Below, in pieces: positions 40,894 to 48,110 of a stretch of 64,000 nt of DNA. The DNA is from Alicyclobacillus sp. ALC3 (GTDB lineage: Bacteria; Bacillota; Bacilli; Alicyclobacillales; Alicyclobacillaceae). The first letter of the stretch is position 1; the number at the start of each line of letters is the position of its first letter. The DNA lies in contig NZ_CP066784.1 of assembly GCF_028751195.1 (NCBI RefSeq), positions 2,356,001 to 2,420,000 on the forward strand. The letters run 5' to 3'. The notes below the pieces were generated by a model that searched no databases, was not told the origin of the DNA, and worked only from the letters and a program-made list of their open reading frames with translations. The translations under genes were made by a program, and so were the position numbers.

Positions 40894-41841
40894 TCACTTC
40901 ATTCCGGCAAGCAGACTGCCCGCGACCATCTCCAACTGGCGCCTCGGCCCAAGAGGCCGTTGTTGCGACACGAAAGTCAGGTGGTTGTACACGTCGTACA
41001 CGGACGAGTCGGCACTGACCGACCCGGTCATCTCCTGCAGTCCCTTGCGGCCCAACGGCGACGCCGCCATCTGCGACAGCCTAAGCAGGCCATCTCGGCC
41101 GATCTGCGTTTCCGTGGCACGCTGCAGTGCCGCACCGACGCCATCCATGCGCGCGACCGCCTGTGACCCGAGATCGCGTACGTGGGTGAGTAGCCCGCCT
41201 CGATCCCAGCCGCGGTGGACAATCCTCTCCTTGGTCCCGCCGCTCCGCACAACGGCCCCGTTTGAGCACACGAGCCGCAACAGGAATGTGTTCACGTTCA
41301 GCACCGCCTTGCCGAGGTCGTCGTTCACGAGTTCCCATCCGCCCGAAATGATGTCGCCGACCTGTGGCTGAAACGTCAACGACTCCGAAACGCCGGTGAG
41401 ACGCATCCGCCCCCGGTAGAGCGTGACGGAGGCGTTCGACAGGTCGAACGAACTGATGGCGCCCTGGAGCAAATCCGAGTTCGTGACCGGCGTGTAGCCG
41501 GCGCTCAGCACCGCGTGAATCGCGCTGCCCCGCGTGCGGAATGCGAGCTGCCGGGATGCAGCCTTCAGCCTGCGCTTGACGTCGGCGTGCACGTCCCTCG
41601 GCTCGACGTCTTTCACGTCCTCCCAGTTGAGGTGCAGGAAGTGCAACAACTGCACGAAGGCGGACTTCGTCATGGCGTGGGTGGAGCCGTCGGGGAACCG
41701 AATCTCGGCTAGGCTCGGCATCTTGATCTCGTCAGTCGACGCGGTAGTGTCGGCGGTCGGGTTCGCGTCCAGGAAGGCCAGCGCCTCGTTCAGGTCGGTG
41801 AAACGGACCTCGTCCAGCGGATTCGCGAAGTTGAATGACAT
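40894..41841 (-). CDS. DUF932-like phage/plasmid protein
   Basis: 315 aa. MSFNFANPLDEVRF start with GGAGGGATACCC upstream of ATG 41841. The segments LLRLVCSNGAVV, FRTRGSAIHAVLS and SVYDVYNHLTFVSQ resemble DUF932 (phage/plasmid-like TIGR03299) proteins, found on many mobile elements and of unknown role. High GC. It lies downstream of the recombinase on the same strand, beyond the recombinase terminator. Confidence 0.6.
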   Translation of the reverse strand: MSFNFANPLDEVRFTDLNEALAFLDANPTADTTASTDEIKMPSLAEIRFPDGSTHAMTKSAFVQLLHFLHLNWEDVKDVEPRDVHADVKRRLKAASRQLAFRTRGSAIHAVLSAGYTPVTNSDLLQGAISSFDLSNASVTLYRGRMRLTGVSESLTFQPQVGDIISGGWELVNDDLGKAVLNVNTFLLRLVCSNGAVVRSGGTKERIVHRGWDRGGLLTHVRDLGSQAVARMDGVGAALQRATETQIGRDGLLRLSQMAASPLGRKGLQEMTGSVSADSSVYDVYNHLTFVSQQRPLGPRRQLEMVAGSLLAGMK

Positions 41842-41925
41842 GGGTATCCCTCCGTAGGTATCGAATGGCGCGACGTGCACCGCTCACAGCGTGATGGTGA
41901 GCGGAAACACGCCGTCCGCAGAAAA

Positions 41926-41956
41926 AGGCCCTTCCGGCTGCGAACCGGAAGGGCCT
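41926..41956 (-). terminator. terminator of the recombinase gene
   Basis: Perfect 12-bp stem (41926-41937 with 41945-41956) with 7-base loop and TTTTT on the minus strand, one base after the recombinase stop codon. Confidence 0.9.
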
Positions 41957-41957
41957 C

Positions 41958-43529
41958 TCAAAAAGTCTCTTGCAGGCGTTCGTCCAGCGTGAGCTCAATC
42001 GCCCCGACGGACCGGCCTTTCACCTCTATTCGCTTGACGAGCAGGTGCAGCAGCGCCTTCTGCTGCTCTGGCGGAGCGTTCTGCAGCAGCCGGTGGAAAT
42101 GGGTCAGCGTGGCCTTGACCACGGCCCGCGGCACCGGCGGGGCATCGTTCTGGGTTGCGAGCTCCGCGCGGAGTTCTGACCGGCGCGCCTCGAGCCGCTC
42201 GCCCTGCGCCTTCAGCTCGTTGAGGCGTCCCACCAGCATGTCGCGTTCCATTCCGTCTTCCTCGTACAGGCGGTACCATCGCTCCTTGCGGCCGTTGAGT
42301 TGCTCGAGTTCCTTCTCGACTGACTTCAGTTCTGACGCCAGCGGCTTCGACGATGCGGAGCGGCGCGCGTTGACGCGGTCCACGACGTCGCGCAGCACGT
42401 TCGGCCTGACGACGGCCTCCTTCAGGCGGTCGAAAACGGCCTGTTCGGCTTCGTCTGCGCGAACGCCGTTCGACTTGCAGACCGCGGACCCCTTGTTGCG
42501 GAACGCGCCGCAGACGTACGAGCGCCGGTACACGACCGCCCCGTCCTTCAGCGTATCCTTGACTCGATGCGCGACCATGCCGCTGCCGCACTGCGGGCAG
42601 CGGAGCAGGCCGGTGAGCGGGAAGGAGCCCTGGAACACGCGCGGCGGTCGGCCGCTCTTCTTGTCGTACAGAGCCTGCACCTGGTCCCACAGTTCCTGCG
42701 ATACGATGGGCTGGTGCTCGCCGTCCGCGATGATTGGGTGTTTGTTGATGCCCTTTCTACGTTTTTCCGCCCAATTCTCGCGCACGTTGTAGCGGATCTT
42801 CCCCACGTAGAGGGGGTTTCGCAGAATCTCGCTGACGCCATACACGCTGAACGGATTTCCCTTCTTGGTTCTGTGTCCTTCGTGGTTGAGCCGGTTCGCG
42901 ATCGCCTTCAGACCGAGGCCGGACGTGCCGTACATTTCGAAGATGCGGCGAACGATAGCGGCTTCCTCGGGCACAACCTCTAGAGTGGTGACACGTTCGC
43001 GTCTGTTGCCGCTGGCCTTGAGTTGCGTCGTTTCGTACCCAAGAACAATGCCTCCATTCCACTGGCCCCGGCGCGCCCGCTGCTTCATGCCACTCTTGAC
43101 GTTCTCGACAATCGTGTTGCGCTCCAACTCTCCGACGGCGCCCATCATCTGCAACGCGAACTTCCCCATCGGGGAGCTCGTGTCAAACTTCTCGGTGAAG
43201 CTCTCGAACCCGACGCCCAGCTGCTCCAACTGCTTCATGATCTGCATGAGGTCCAGTTGCTTGCGGGACAGTCGGTTGATGCGCCACACCAACAGCTCGC
43301 TGAAGTTTCCGCGCTCCGCATCGTGCAGCATCCGCAACAGTTCCGGGCGCCCCTCAATCGTGGTGCCAGAGACACCGCGCTCTACATACTCATCTGTGAT
43401 AGTCTTACCATGGAGTTTGCAGAACGTGCGCAATGTGTCCAGTTGGGCATCAATACTATAGCCGTACTCCGCCTGTTCCTCGGTGCTAACGCGTACGTAC
43501 AGAGCGACGCCTTGCCGCGGCTCCACCAT
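41958..43529 (-). CDS. large serine recombinase
   Basis: 523-aa site-specific recombinase. N-terminal resolvase domain with catalytic Ser15 in YVRVSTEEQ and conserved RINRLSRKQLDLM and GELERN; the recombinase domain (GYETTQL...ILRNPLYVGKIRYN); a zinc ribbon with CPQCGSG and CGAFRNKGSAVC; a coiled coil (about 400-450, EKELEQLNGRKERWYRLYEEDG). The size and layout match phage integrases, Tn4451 TnpX and the SCC Ccr enzymes. It is the obvious integrase of this element. A small gene (43544) precedes it by 14 bp. Confidence 0.95.
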   Translation of the reverse strand: MVEPRQGVALYVRVSTEEQAEYGYSIDAQLDTLRTFCKLHGKTITDEYVERGVSGTTIEGRPELLRMLHDAERGNFSELLVWRINRLSRKQLDLMQIMKQLEQLGVGFESFTEKFDTSSPMGKFALQMMGAVGELERNTIVENVKSGMKQRARRGQWNGGIVLGYETTQLKASGNRRERVTTLEVVPEEAAIVRRIFEMYGTSGLGLKAIANRLNHEGHRTKKGNPFSVYGVSEILRNPLYVGKIRYNVRENWAEKRRKGINKHPIIADGEHQPIVSQELWDQVQALYDKKSGRPPRVFQGSFPLTGLLRCPQCGSGMVAHRVKDTLKDGAVVYRRSYVCGAFRNKGSAVCKSNGVRADEAEQAVFDRLKEAVVRPNVLRDVVDRVNARRSASSKPLASELKSVEKELEQLNGRKERWYRLYEEDGMERDMLVGRLNELKAQGERLEARRSELRAELATQNDAPPVPRAVVKATLTHFHRLLQNAPPEQQKALLHLLVKRIEVKGRSVGAIELTLDERLQETF

Positions 43530-43543
43530 TCACTATCCCCTCT

Positions 43544-43798
43544 CTATGCGATTCTCCTGTAGCGACGCGTGCCGAGCAGTTCAGCCGTTAGCTCGTCATC
43601 CATGCACCGACGCTCTTCCAAAAGCATCTGGCGCTCTATCCAACTTAGCGGGTCAATCGCTGGCTTCTTCACGACCACGTACCGTCGGGCTCTGACGGCC
43701 GACTCCGCCATATTCGCCAGCAGTTCGATGAACTGTGAGTAATGTGCTTCCTTGACTGCTTCTCGCTTGGAAAGCACACTTCCAAGGCTCGAATCCAT
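43544..43798 (-). CDS. 84-aa hypothetical protein upstream of recombinase
   Basis: Helical, charged protein: SKREAVKEAHYSQFIELLANMAESAVRARR and IERQMLLEERRCMDDELTAELLG. ATG preceded by GGGGAG and GGGGGG. Its stop lies 14 bp before the recombinase start, so the two are one transcript; it may be a directionality or accessory factor, but nothing in the sequence proves this. Confidence 0.6.
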   Translation of the reverse strand: MDSSLGSVLSKREAVKEAHYSQFIELLANMAESAVRARRYVVVKKPAIDPLSWIERQMLLEERRCMDDELTAELLGTRRYRRIA

Positions 43799-44132
43799 CT
43801 CCCCAATCCCCCCTCACATTCACGTGCGTTGGCCCAGTCTATCTGATACACGGCTGCGAGGAAAGTAAATTGCTTCCATACATCCGCGGATTCAGGAAGA
43901 GGTTAGACTGAGCAAAGTCGGCTGCGTTCGATCTCCACTGGCGGACGACTTTGTGTCAGTGCTGTGAACAACGCGGGCGTCCACGTACGAGACTCACGCG
44001 GTGCACCGGACGCGATGGCGCGGTCGGTATGAGAGCGGACTCGTGTTGTGCAGATGTCTCCTTGACGTAAACTGTCTAGCGACGTTATGTAGACGTTTCG
44101 GACACATAGGGGCGTGAGGCGTGCACGTGGGA
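43799..44132. other. 334-bp gap upstream of the recombinase operon
   Basis: No gene seen. It separates the recombinase operon from the DUF960 operon, both on the minus strand, so it should hold the recombinase promoter. It contains one copy of the 12-bp repeat TTTCGGACACAT (44096-44107; second copy 44446-44457). Confidence 0.4.
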
Positions 44133-44462
44133 CTAGTACTCGGAGGCGAGCATCATTGTGGCGTGCTCGCCGTCGTCAATGATGAAAACCTTCACGGCGA
44201 CCGGAGCGGACACCCGCATCAAGTTCGTGGCGACGTAGCATGGTTGCTCCTGGCTCTGACGGATGGCTTGGTTCAGTTCGCTCGCACGATCCATGAATGG
44301 AGACAACTCGAACACCTGGAGGTAGTCCGGCTTTACGCCTGACTGGAGACAAAGCAAGTCTACCATTGCCCAGAGCGTAAACTGGACATCCTGCGGCAAT
44401 GTCCCCATGACCCCGCGCGTGGCGTACCTTGGCGGATCAAACATCTTTCGGACACATGACAT
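44133..44462 (-). CDS. DUF960 family protein
   Basis: 109 aa. The pattern FDPPRYATRGV (N-terminus), DYLQVFELS (middle), QEQPCY, and KVFIIDDGEHATMMLASEY (C-terminus) is that of DUF960, a family typical of staphylococcal cassette chromosomes, where it lies near the ccr genes. Function unknown. ATG 44462 lies one base after the RadC stop; ATG 44444 is an alternative start matching the family better. Last gene of the minus-strand operon. Confidence 0.75.
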   Translation of the reverse strand: MSCVRKMFDPPRYATRGVMGTLPQDVQFTLWAMVDLLCLQSGVKPDYLQVFELSPFMDRASELNQAIRQSQEQPCYVATNLMRVSAPVAVKVFIIDDGEHATMMLASEY

Positions 44463-44465
44463 GGC

Positions 44466-44996
44466 CTACACCAGTCCCTTTGCCTTCAGAGATTCGAACC
44501 GCCCCTGATCGCCGATGATGATGTGGTCCAAGACATCGATCCCGAGGATTTTGCCTGACTCGCACAGGCGCTTCGTCACTGCGGCATCTTCGGGGGAGTG
44601 CGCTGGAATTCCCGACGGATGACAGTGCAGGCACACTATGGCCGACGAGTTCGCCAATACCGCTATCTTAAAAACTTCCCTCGGGTGAACAATCGTCGCG
44701 TCGAGTGAGCCGACGGATACCACCTGGATTCGGGTAGGCTGGTGCTTGGTGTCCAGCGCGATGACAACGAATTGTTCACGGTCACAGTCCTCCAGGAACT
44801 GGGCCGCCAGGGAGACGGCATCCTCCGCACACCGGACCTGGCGCCTTGCGTAGAGGAGACTCGATTCCTTGATCATTTTCAGGCTCACGAAGTCGACCCG
44901 CTTGGCGGACCTCGCAGCGTCACTTCGTCGCTCTTGCTCTTGTCTCCCTCTTGTCTCCCAATACGGCACATTCCTCAAGGCTTGGTTGTCCATCAT
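44466..44996 (-). CDS. radC: RadC-like JAB-domain protein
   Basis: 176 aa with the MPN/JAB metal-site pattern LHCHPSGIPAHSPEDAAVTKRL and LDHIIIGDQGRFESLKAKGL at the C-terminus, as in the RadC family (JAMM-like). The N-terminal helix-hairpin-helix part of full RadC is missing. RadC-like genes are common on plasmids and SCC elements. Forms an operon with the 122-aa gene before it and DUF960 after it. Confidence 0.85.
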   Translation of the reverse strand: MMDNQALRNVPYWETRGRQEQERRSDAARSAKRVDFVSLKMIKESSLLYARRQVRCAEDAVSLAAQFLEDCDREQFVVIALDTKHQPTRIQVVSVGSLDATIVHPREVFKIAVLANSSAIVCLHCHPSGIPAHSPEDAAVTKRLCESGKILGIDVLDHIIIGDQGRFESLKAKGLV

Positions 44997-45023
44997 TGGC
45001 TTCGTCCTTTCCTGTCGCTTCTC

Positions 45024-45392
45024 TTACGATTCGAGGTAGGGCGTGATCCACCCGTCCACTGCGGGGTGGGCGCCTGCTAGCGTGAAGACGGTGTCCAGGT
45101 TGTCGTTGTCGAACATGACGACGAACCGGAGCAGGGGCGGGTCGGACGTTCGGTCAAGCTCTCCCCACTCGGGAAAGCCCTCGGCCAGGTAGCGCAGGAC
45201 GTCGGATTCCTCGTCGGCCGGTTCCAGAACAACGAGGTCCCCGCCGTCAAGAAAGAACTCTTGGTCGGCCCCGGACACGTGCAGAGCCTCACGGAGTTCC
45301 TCGAATCGGACCTCTACAGCTTCCACAAGCGCACGCGGGGAGGCGGACGAGTACAATTTGCCGAGGTCGGCCCGGCATCGGATGCGGATCAC
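45024..45392 (-). CDS. hypothetical protein, 122 aa, coupled to small membrane protein
   Basis: Acidic protein: VIRIRCRADLGKLYSS, VRFEELREALHVSG, DVLRYLAEGFPEWGE, LRFVVMFDNDNLD, GWITPYLES. I choose GTG 45392, eight bases after GGAGG; its first bases overlap the stop of the 57-aa gene (GTGA), which points to translational coupling. No family recognised; the open frame continues upstream to 45626 in the shadow of the small gene. Confidence 0.6.
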   Translation of the reverse strand: MIRIRCRADLGKLYSSASPRALVEAVEVRFEELREALHVSGADQEFFLDGGDLVVLEPADEESDVLRYLAEGFPEWGELDRTSDPPLLRFVVMFDNDNLDTVFTLAGAHPAVDGWITPYLES

Positions 45393-45562
45393 CGGGGAAT
45401 CCTCCGTGAGGGTTGCGCCGCCCGCTCGCGCCACGTAGACGGGCGCCGCGGTGCGGTTGTCTTGCGTACGGCCCAAATAAACAGCAGACCGACCGGAACC
45501 GCGAACAGCGCAAACAAGCCGATGAGTACAAGCAAGAACAGGAATCCCATGAATTCGGCCAT
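45389..45562 (-). CDS. 57-aa membrane protein
   Basis: ATG 45562 with AAAGGAGG nine bases upstream. One strong membrane helix of about 28 residues (FLFLLVLIGLFALFAVPVGL...) near the N-terminus and a basic tail (RRPSTWRERAAQPSRRIPR). First gene of the minus-strand group with the 122-aa protein, RadC and DUF960. Confidence 0.65.
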   Translation of the reverse strand: MAEFMGFLFLLVLIGLFALFAVPVGLLFIWAVRKTTAPRRPSTWRERAAQPSRRIPR

Positions 45563-45585
45563 GTGCAGATACCTCCTTTGAATGA

Positions 45586-45624
45586 AAAGCAAGAACCCAA
45601 CACCTCGATTGAGGTGTTGGGTTC
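45586..45624 (-). terminator. terminator after the RHH-like gene
   Basis: Perfect 14-bp stem (45593-45606 with 45611-45624), GATT loop, then TTGCTTTTC on the minus strand. Confidence 0.85.
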
Positions 45625-45644
45625 ACTGGAGCCTGGGGAACGGG

Positions 45645-46121
45645 TCACTTGCCGAAGTTCTTGTCGAGGTAGTTCTTGAGTGCCGCATTGTGAACGTGGG
45701 TCAGACTGTGTACTTCGCCCGACGCATGCAGCTCTCGCAACCTTTCATTGACCGGTTTCTCCAGATAGAGCGTCACACGGTCGTAGCGCTCTTCAAACCG
45801 CAGGCGACGCTTGGTGGTCGGTCTGTCTGCAGATTGTGCCGGAGCGGCGGAGACTGTGGAGGCGGCTACGGCAGGGCCCTGCGACGCGATTGGGCGGACG
45901 GTACCAGGTGGTCTTGTTTGCTGAGCGTTTCCTTCCCTGTCCATCGAAGCGCTAGGCTCCGTCGAAGGGCTTTTTCCCCGGCCCGCGCCAGGCGTCACCT
46001 TGCGGGCACGTACTTGCCTTTCTGTCGACTGCTGGTAAGGATGAGCGTTGTGCTGCGGTGAGTCCTCCACGTGAAACATCTCCCCAACGTCATGAGTACG
46101 TGTCATCCGCGTAGACGTCAC
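45645..46121 (-). CDS. protein with disordered N-terminus and RHH-like C-terminus
   Basis: 158 aa. About 100 N-terminal residues are low complexity (P, S, T, Q, A, R). The last about 50 (RVTLYLEKPVNERLRELHASG, HVHNAALKNYLDKNFGK) look like a ribbon-helix-helix fold: one strand then two helices. A DNA-binding role, such as a partition or copy-control factor, is possible. The start is uncertain: no convincing ribosome-binding site is seen at 46121 or 46106. Own terminator follows. Confidence 0.55.
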   Translation of the reverse strand: MTSTRMTRTHDVGEMFHVEDSPQHNAHPYQQSTERQVRARKVTPGAGRGKSPSTEPSASMDREGNAQQTRPPGTVRPIASQGPAVAASTVSAAPAQSADRPTTKRRLRFEERYDRVTLYLEKPVNERLRELHASGEVHSLTHVHNAALKNYLDKNFGK

Positions 46122-46237
46122 GTCAATGAGTTGTTTCGTAAACGGAGTGAGGAGATGTCAGCAGTTGGACCTGCGAGGAGTCGTCGAGCTTGGCGCTACG
46201 GAGACGGCCTCGTGTTGGTGGGAGCTCATCAAGTTAA

Positions 46238-46324
46238 CTAGCTCTGAGGACGAGTGCCCTTGCCCATCGCGTGAAGAATGATGGTCAGTACCGCGATGAC
46301 AATCTCGATGACAGCCTGAGTCAT
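46238..46324 (-). CDS. 28-aa hydrophobic peptide
   Basis: ATG 46324 with a textbook AAAGGAGG site six bases upstream. Product MTQAVIEIVIAVLTIILHAM then GKGTRPQS: one membrane helix and a short basic end. The size and design match small type I toxins (Fst/TxpA class) or small membrane regulators; no antisense RNA could be identified by eye. Confidence 0.5.
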   Translation of the reverse strand: MTQAVIEIVIAVLTIILHAMGKGTRPQS

Positions 46325-46436
46325 TGTAGACCTCCTTTGTAGATGCTGAATGCACATAATCTGGTAAATAATGTATGTCTGAAACTTGCGACGGCGCAGT
46401 TCCCAGCAAAGACCAGAAGGAACTTCAGAGGATTTT

Positions 46437-46466
46437 GGGGGGAATGGGGGCAGAGGGGGCAGGGGG
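46437..46466 (+). other. G-quadruplex motif
   Basis: Four G runs (46437-46442, 46446-46450, 46455-46459, 46462-46466) with loops of 3, 4 and 2 bases, a canonical four-stranded G4 pattern in non-coding DNA. Confidence 0.75.
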
Positions 46467-46591
46467 CAGACGGTTTGAAAAACCACCTCCGTCAGAAGGC
46501 GCTGCGGAGCCGTCCCCGCACACCGACCGGTAGTGCGGGTTCCGTGTGCACGGCAAAGTTCAGAAGGCTCTGCCCCCAGCCCCTCTGCCCC
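46446..46591. repeat. long imperfect inverted repeat in 400-bp non-coding gap
   Basis: The left arm 46446-46470 (G-rich) pairs with the right arm 46569-46591 (TCTGCCCCCAGCCCCTCTGC...), with an internal smaller hairpin CCCGCAC/GTGCGGG. The 46325-46727 gap otherwise holds no gene I can support. The structure lies between divergent transcripts (28-aa peptide on minus, 353-aa gene on plus). Confidence 0.65.
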
Positions 46592-46727
46592 TCCCTCACG
46601 TTCTTCCCCCAGGAACCAAGAGAGGGGGTGCAAAGGACTTGCGCGATTGAATTTGCCCTGATAAAGTCGGGAGACGTACGATAGGTTGTGGCAAAGATTA
46701 TGTGTCTCCGTGTGAGGTGGGATTCCG

Positions 46728-47789
46728 GTGATTTCACAGGTTGTGGACGTGGTCGTGGATGAATTGGCGGATAGCCTCGTTGGGGACGAGTTCCACATTG
46801 GGTTAGAAGCCGTCAAACGATTTGCGCTGTTCTGGTTGGTAGTTGAACGAGAACAAGCTCGCCAAGACTCGGACAAGATAAGCATTTACGAGTATGCGAA
46901 GCAGGCCCGCCCCAAGAACAAGCTTGCTGACGAATTTGAAGAAGCAGACTGGGTCAGATATTACGAGCGGACGCTGGACCACTTTAATTCACTAAATCTC
47001 GAACAGAAAGTCCGCCTGCGCCTGCGACAACAGCAGGAAGCAGCGTACAGGGCAGCTAAAAGTGCGCAGGACAAGGAGCTTAAGGGGAATACTGGGCGCT
47101 ATCAGGGCAATAGCCTTTTCCCATATCAGAAGGACGAGTTCTCGATACTGGACGGAATAAAGGACGGAGGATTTGACAAGGCTATCGAGACCACATATAA
47201 ACGGCTGGTAAGCGAGAAAGGTTATTTGCGGAAAATGAACTTCAAAGAGTACCGTGCCTTTGTCGATGTGCTCGCCGATGGTATAGAGCGCTCTAGTGAA
47301 GCGCATAAAAACATTAGTTATTACAAGTTGGAGAAACGGCTAGGTTTTCAAGCGATGAAGAGCGTGTTGAAGGCACTCCACGAGTCGAACGAGTTCGGCA
47401 ATGGAACGCAAGAGGCTGCCTGCTCTGACCTCATGCTGGTGCTGAAGTTGCCCTTGCTGTCGGAACGACAGCAGTACGCCGAAATCTATCCGGGCCTAAG
47501 CGAATCCGAAAAAGTGAGATGGAGAATCGAAGTTGACGGGTTATTACGTTTTACGGGCTATTGCTGCCAGGCACTTGCAGGGCTTCTGTCGGGGGGCGAT
47601 GAGGGTCACAACAGAATCGCCCTTGATGAAGCGGACTGGGATGCGTTTAGCCGTCTCTACACGCCCAATACGTTCTCGAACGATTACCTTCTAAAGCGAG
47701 ATTTTTACGCTTCGGACTTCGACACATTCATGCAAGCGCTGGACAAGCACAATATGCTGGAGTTCTCCACGATGACAAACCCTCGCTAG
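46728..47789 (+). CDS. hypothetical protein, 353 aa
   Basis: Mostly helical, charged protein: VVVDELADSLVGDEF near the N-terminus, SIYEYAKQARPKNKLADEFEE, a coiled-coil region (EQKVRLRLRQQQEAAYRAAK near 105-125), GYCCQALAGLLSGGDEGHN and LYTPNTFSNDYLLKRDFYASDFDTFMQAL at the end. Start GTG 46728 after GAGGTGGG. It precedes the replication operon by 320 bp on the same strand. No family recognised. Confidence 0.65.
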   Translation: MISQVVDVVVDELADSLVGDEFHIGLEAVKRFALFWLVVEREQARQDSDKISIYEYAKQARPKNKLADEFEEADWVRYYERTLDHFNSLNLEQKVRLRLRQQQEAAYRAAKSAQDKELKGNTGRYQGNSLFPYQKDEFSILDGIKDGGFDKAIETTYKRLVSEKGYLRKMNFKEYRAFVDVLADGIERSSEAHKNISYYKLEKRLGFQAMKSVLKALHESNEFGNGTQEAACSDLMLVLKLPLLSERQQYAEIYPGLSESEKVRWRIEVDGLLRFTGYCCQALAGLLSGGDEGHNRIALDEADWDAFSRLYTPNTFSNDYLLKRDFYASDFDTFMQALDKHNMLEFSTMTNPR

Positions 47790-47963
47790 AACCGGAGAGA
47801 GTTACTCTTCGACAGACCACGGCATGAGAGAGAGTGCATGCCGTTCCGTGAAACATACGTATTCTTCCCAAGGGGCTTACCGCCCGAAATCCTCTACAAT
47901 TCTAGGCGTGGGACAGGCTAAGTCATTCCAGCGGTATACCGATAACGGGACACAGGAGGTGGC

Positions 47964-48023
47964 ATGCGAGAAGTCCGCCTCACTCGAAATACCCGGATCT
48001 CTCCCAAGGGATTCAAATCGTGA
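47964..48023 (+). CDS. 19-aa leader-type small ORF
   Basis: ATG 47964 after CAGGAGGTGGC, a very good ribosome-binding site; product MREVRLTRNTRISPKGFKS, basic. It lies in the 320-bp leader of the polymerase gene and could be a leader peptide. Too short to judge coding by composition. Confidence 0.35.
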   Translation: MREVRLTRNTRISPKGFKS

Positions 48024-48080
48024 AAGCGCCTAGACTCTGGCTAAGGGATTGATAGAGCTAAGCGAAGTCACTCCCTACGT

Positions 48081-48097
48081 ACATTGAAAACTGAACA
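48081..48097 (+). promoter_or_regulatory. boxA-like sequence in front of the polymerase gene
   Basis: ACATTGAAAACTGAACA closely resembles the boxA/leader sequence upstream of 16S rRNA (TTGAAAACT), 14 bp before the polymerase start. Could bind Nus factors or simply be a conserved leader of the element. Confidence 0.35.
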
Positions 48098-48110
48098 AAG
48101 GAGGTGGGCC

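Noticed and set aside
42548..42841. Arginine-rich frames opposite and within the recombinase gene
   Set aside because: GC-rich shadow frames of the recombinase.
46065..46080. Degenerate parS (minus strand TGTTTCACGTGGAGGA)
   Set aside because: Three mismatches to the consensus and inside a coding frame; too weak to call a ParB site, though ParB clamps may tolerate some changes.
47824..48033. 69-codon frame in the leader of the polymerase gene
   Set aside because: No start signal; overlaps the better supported 19-aa ORF and leader elements.
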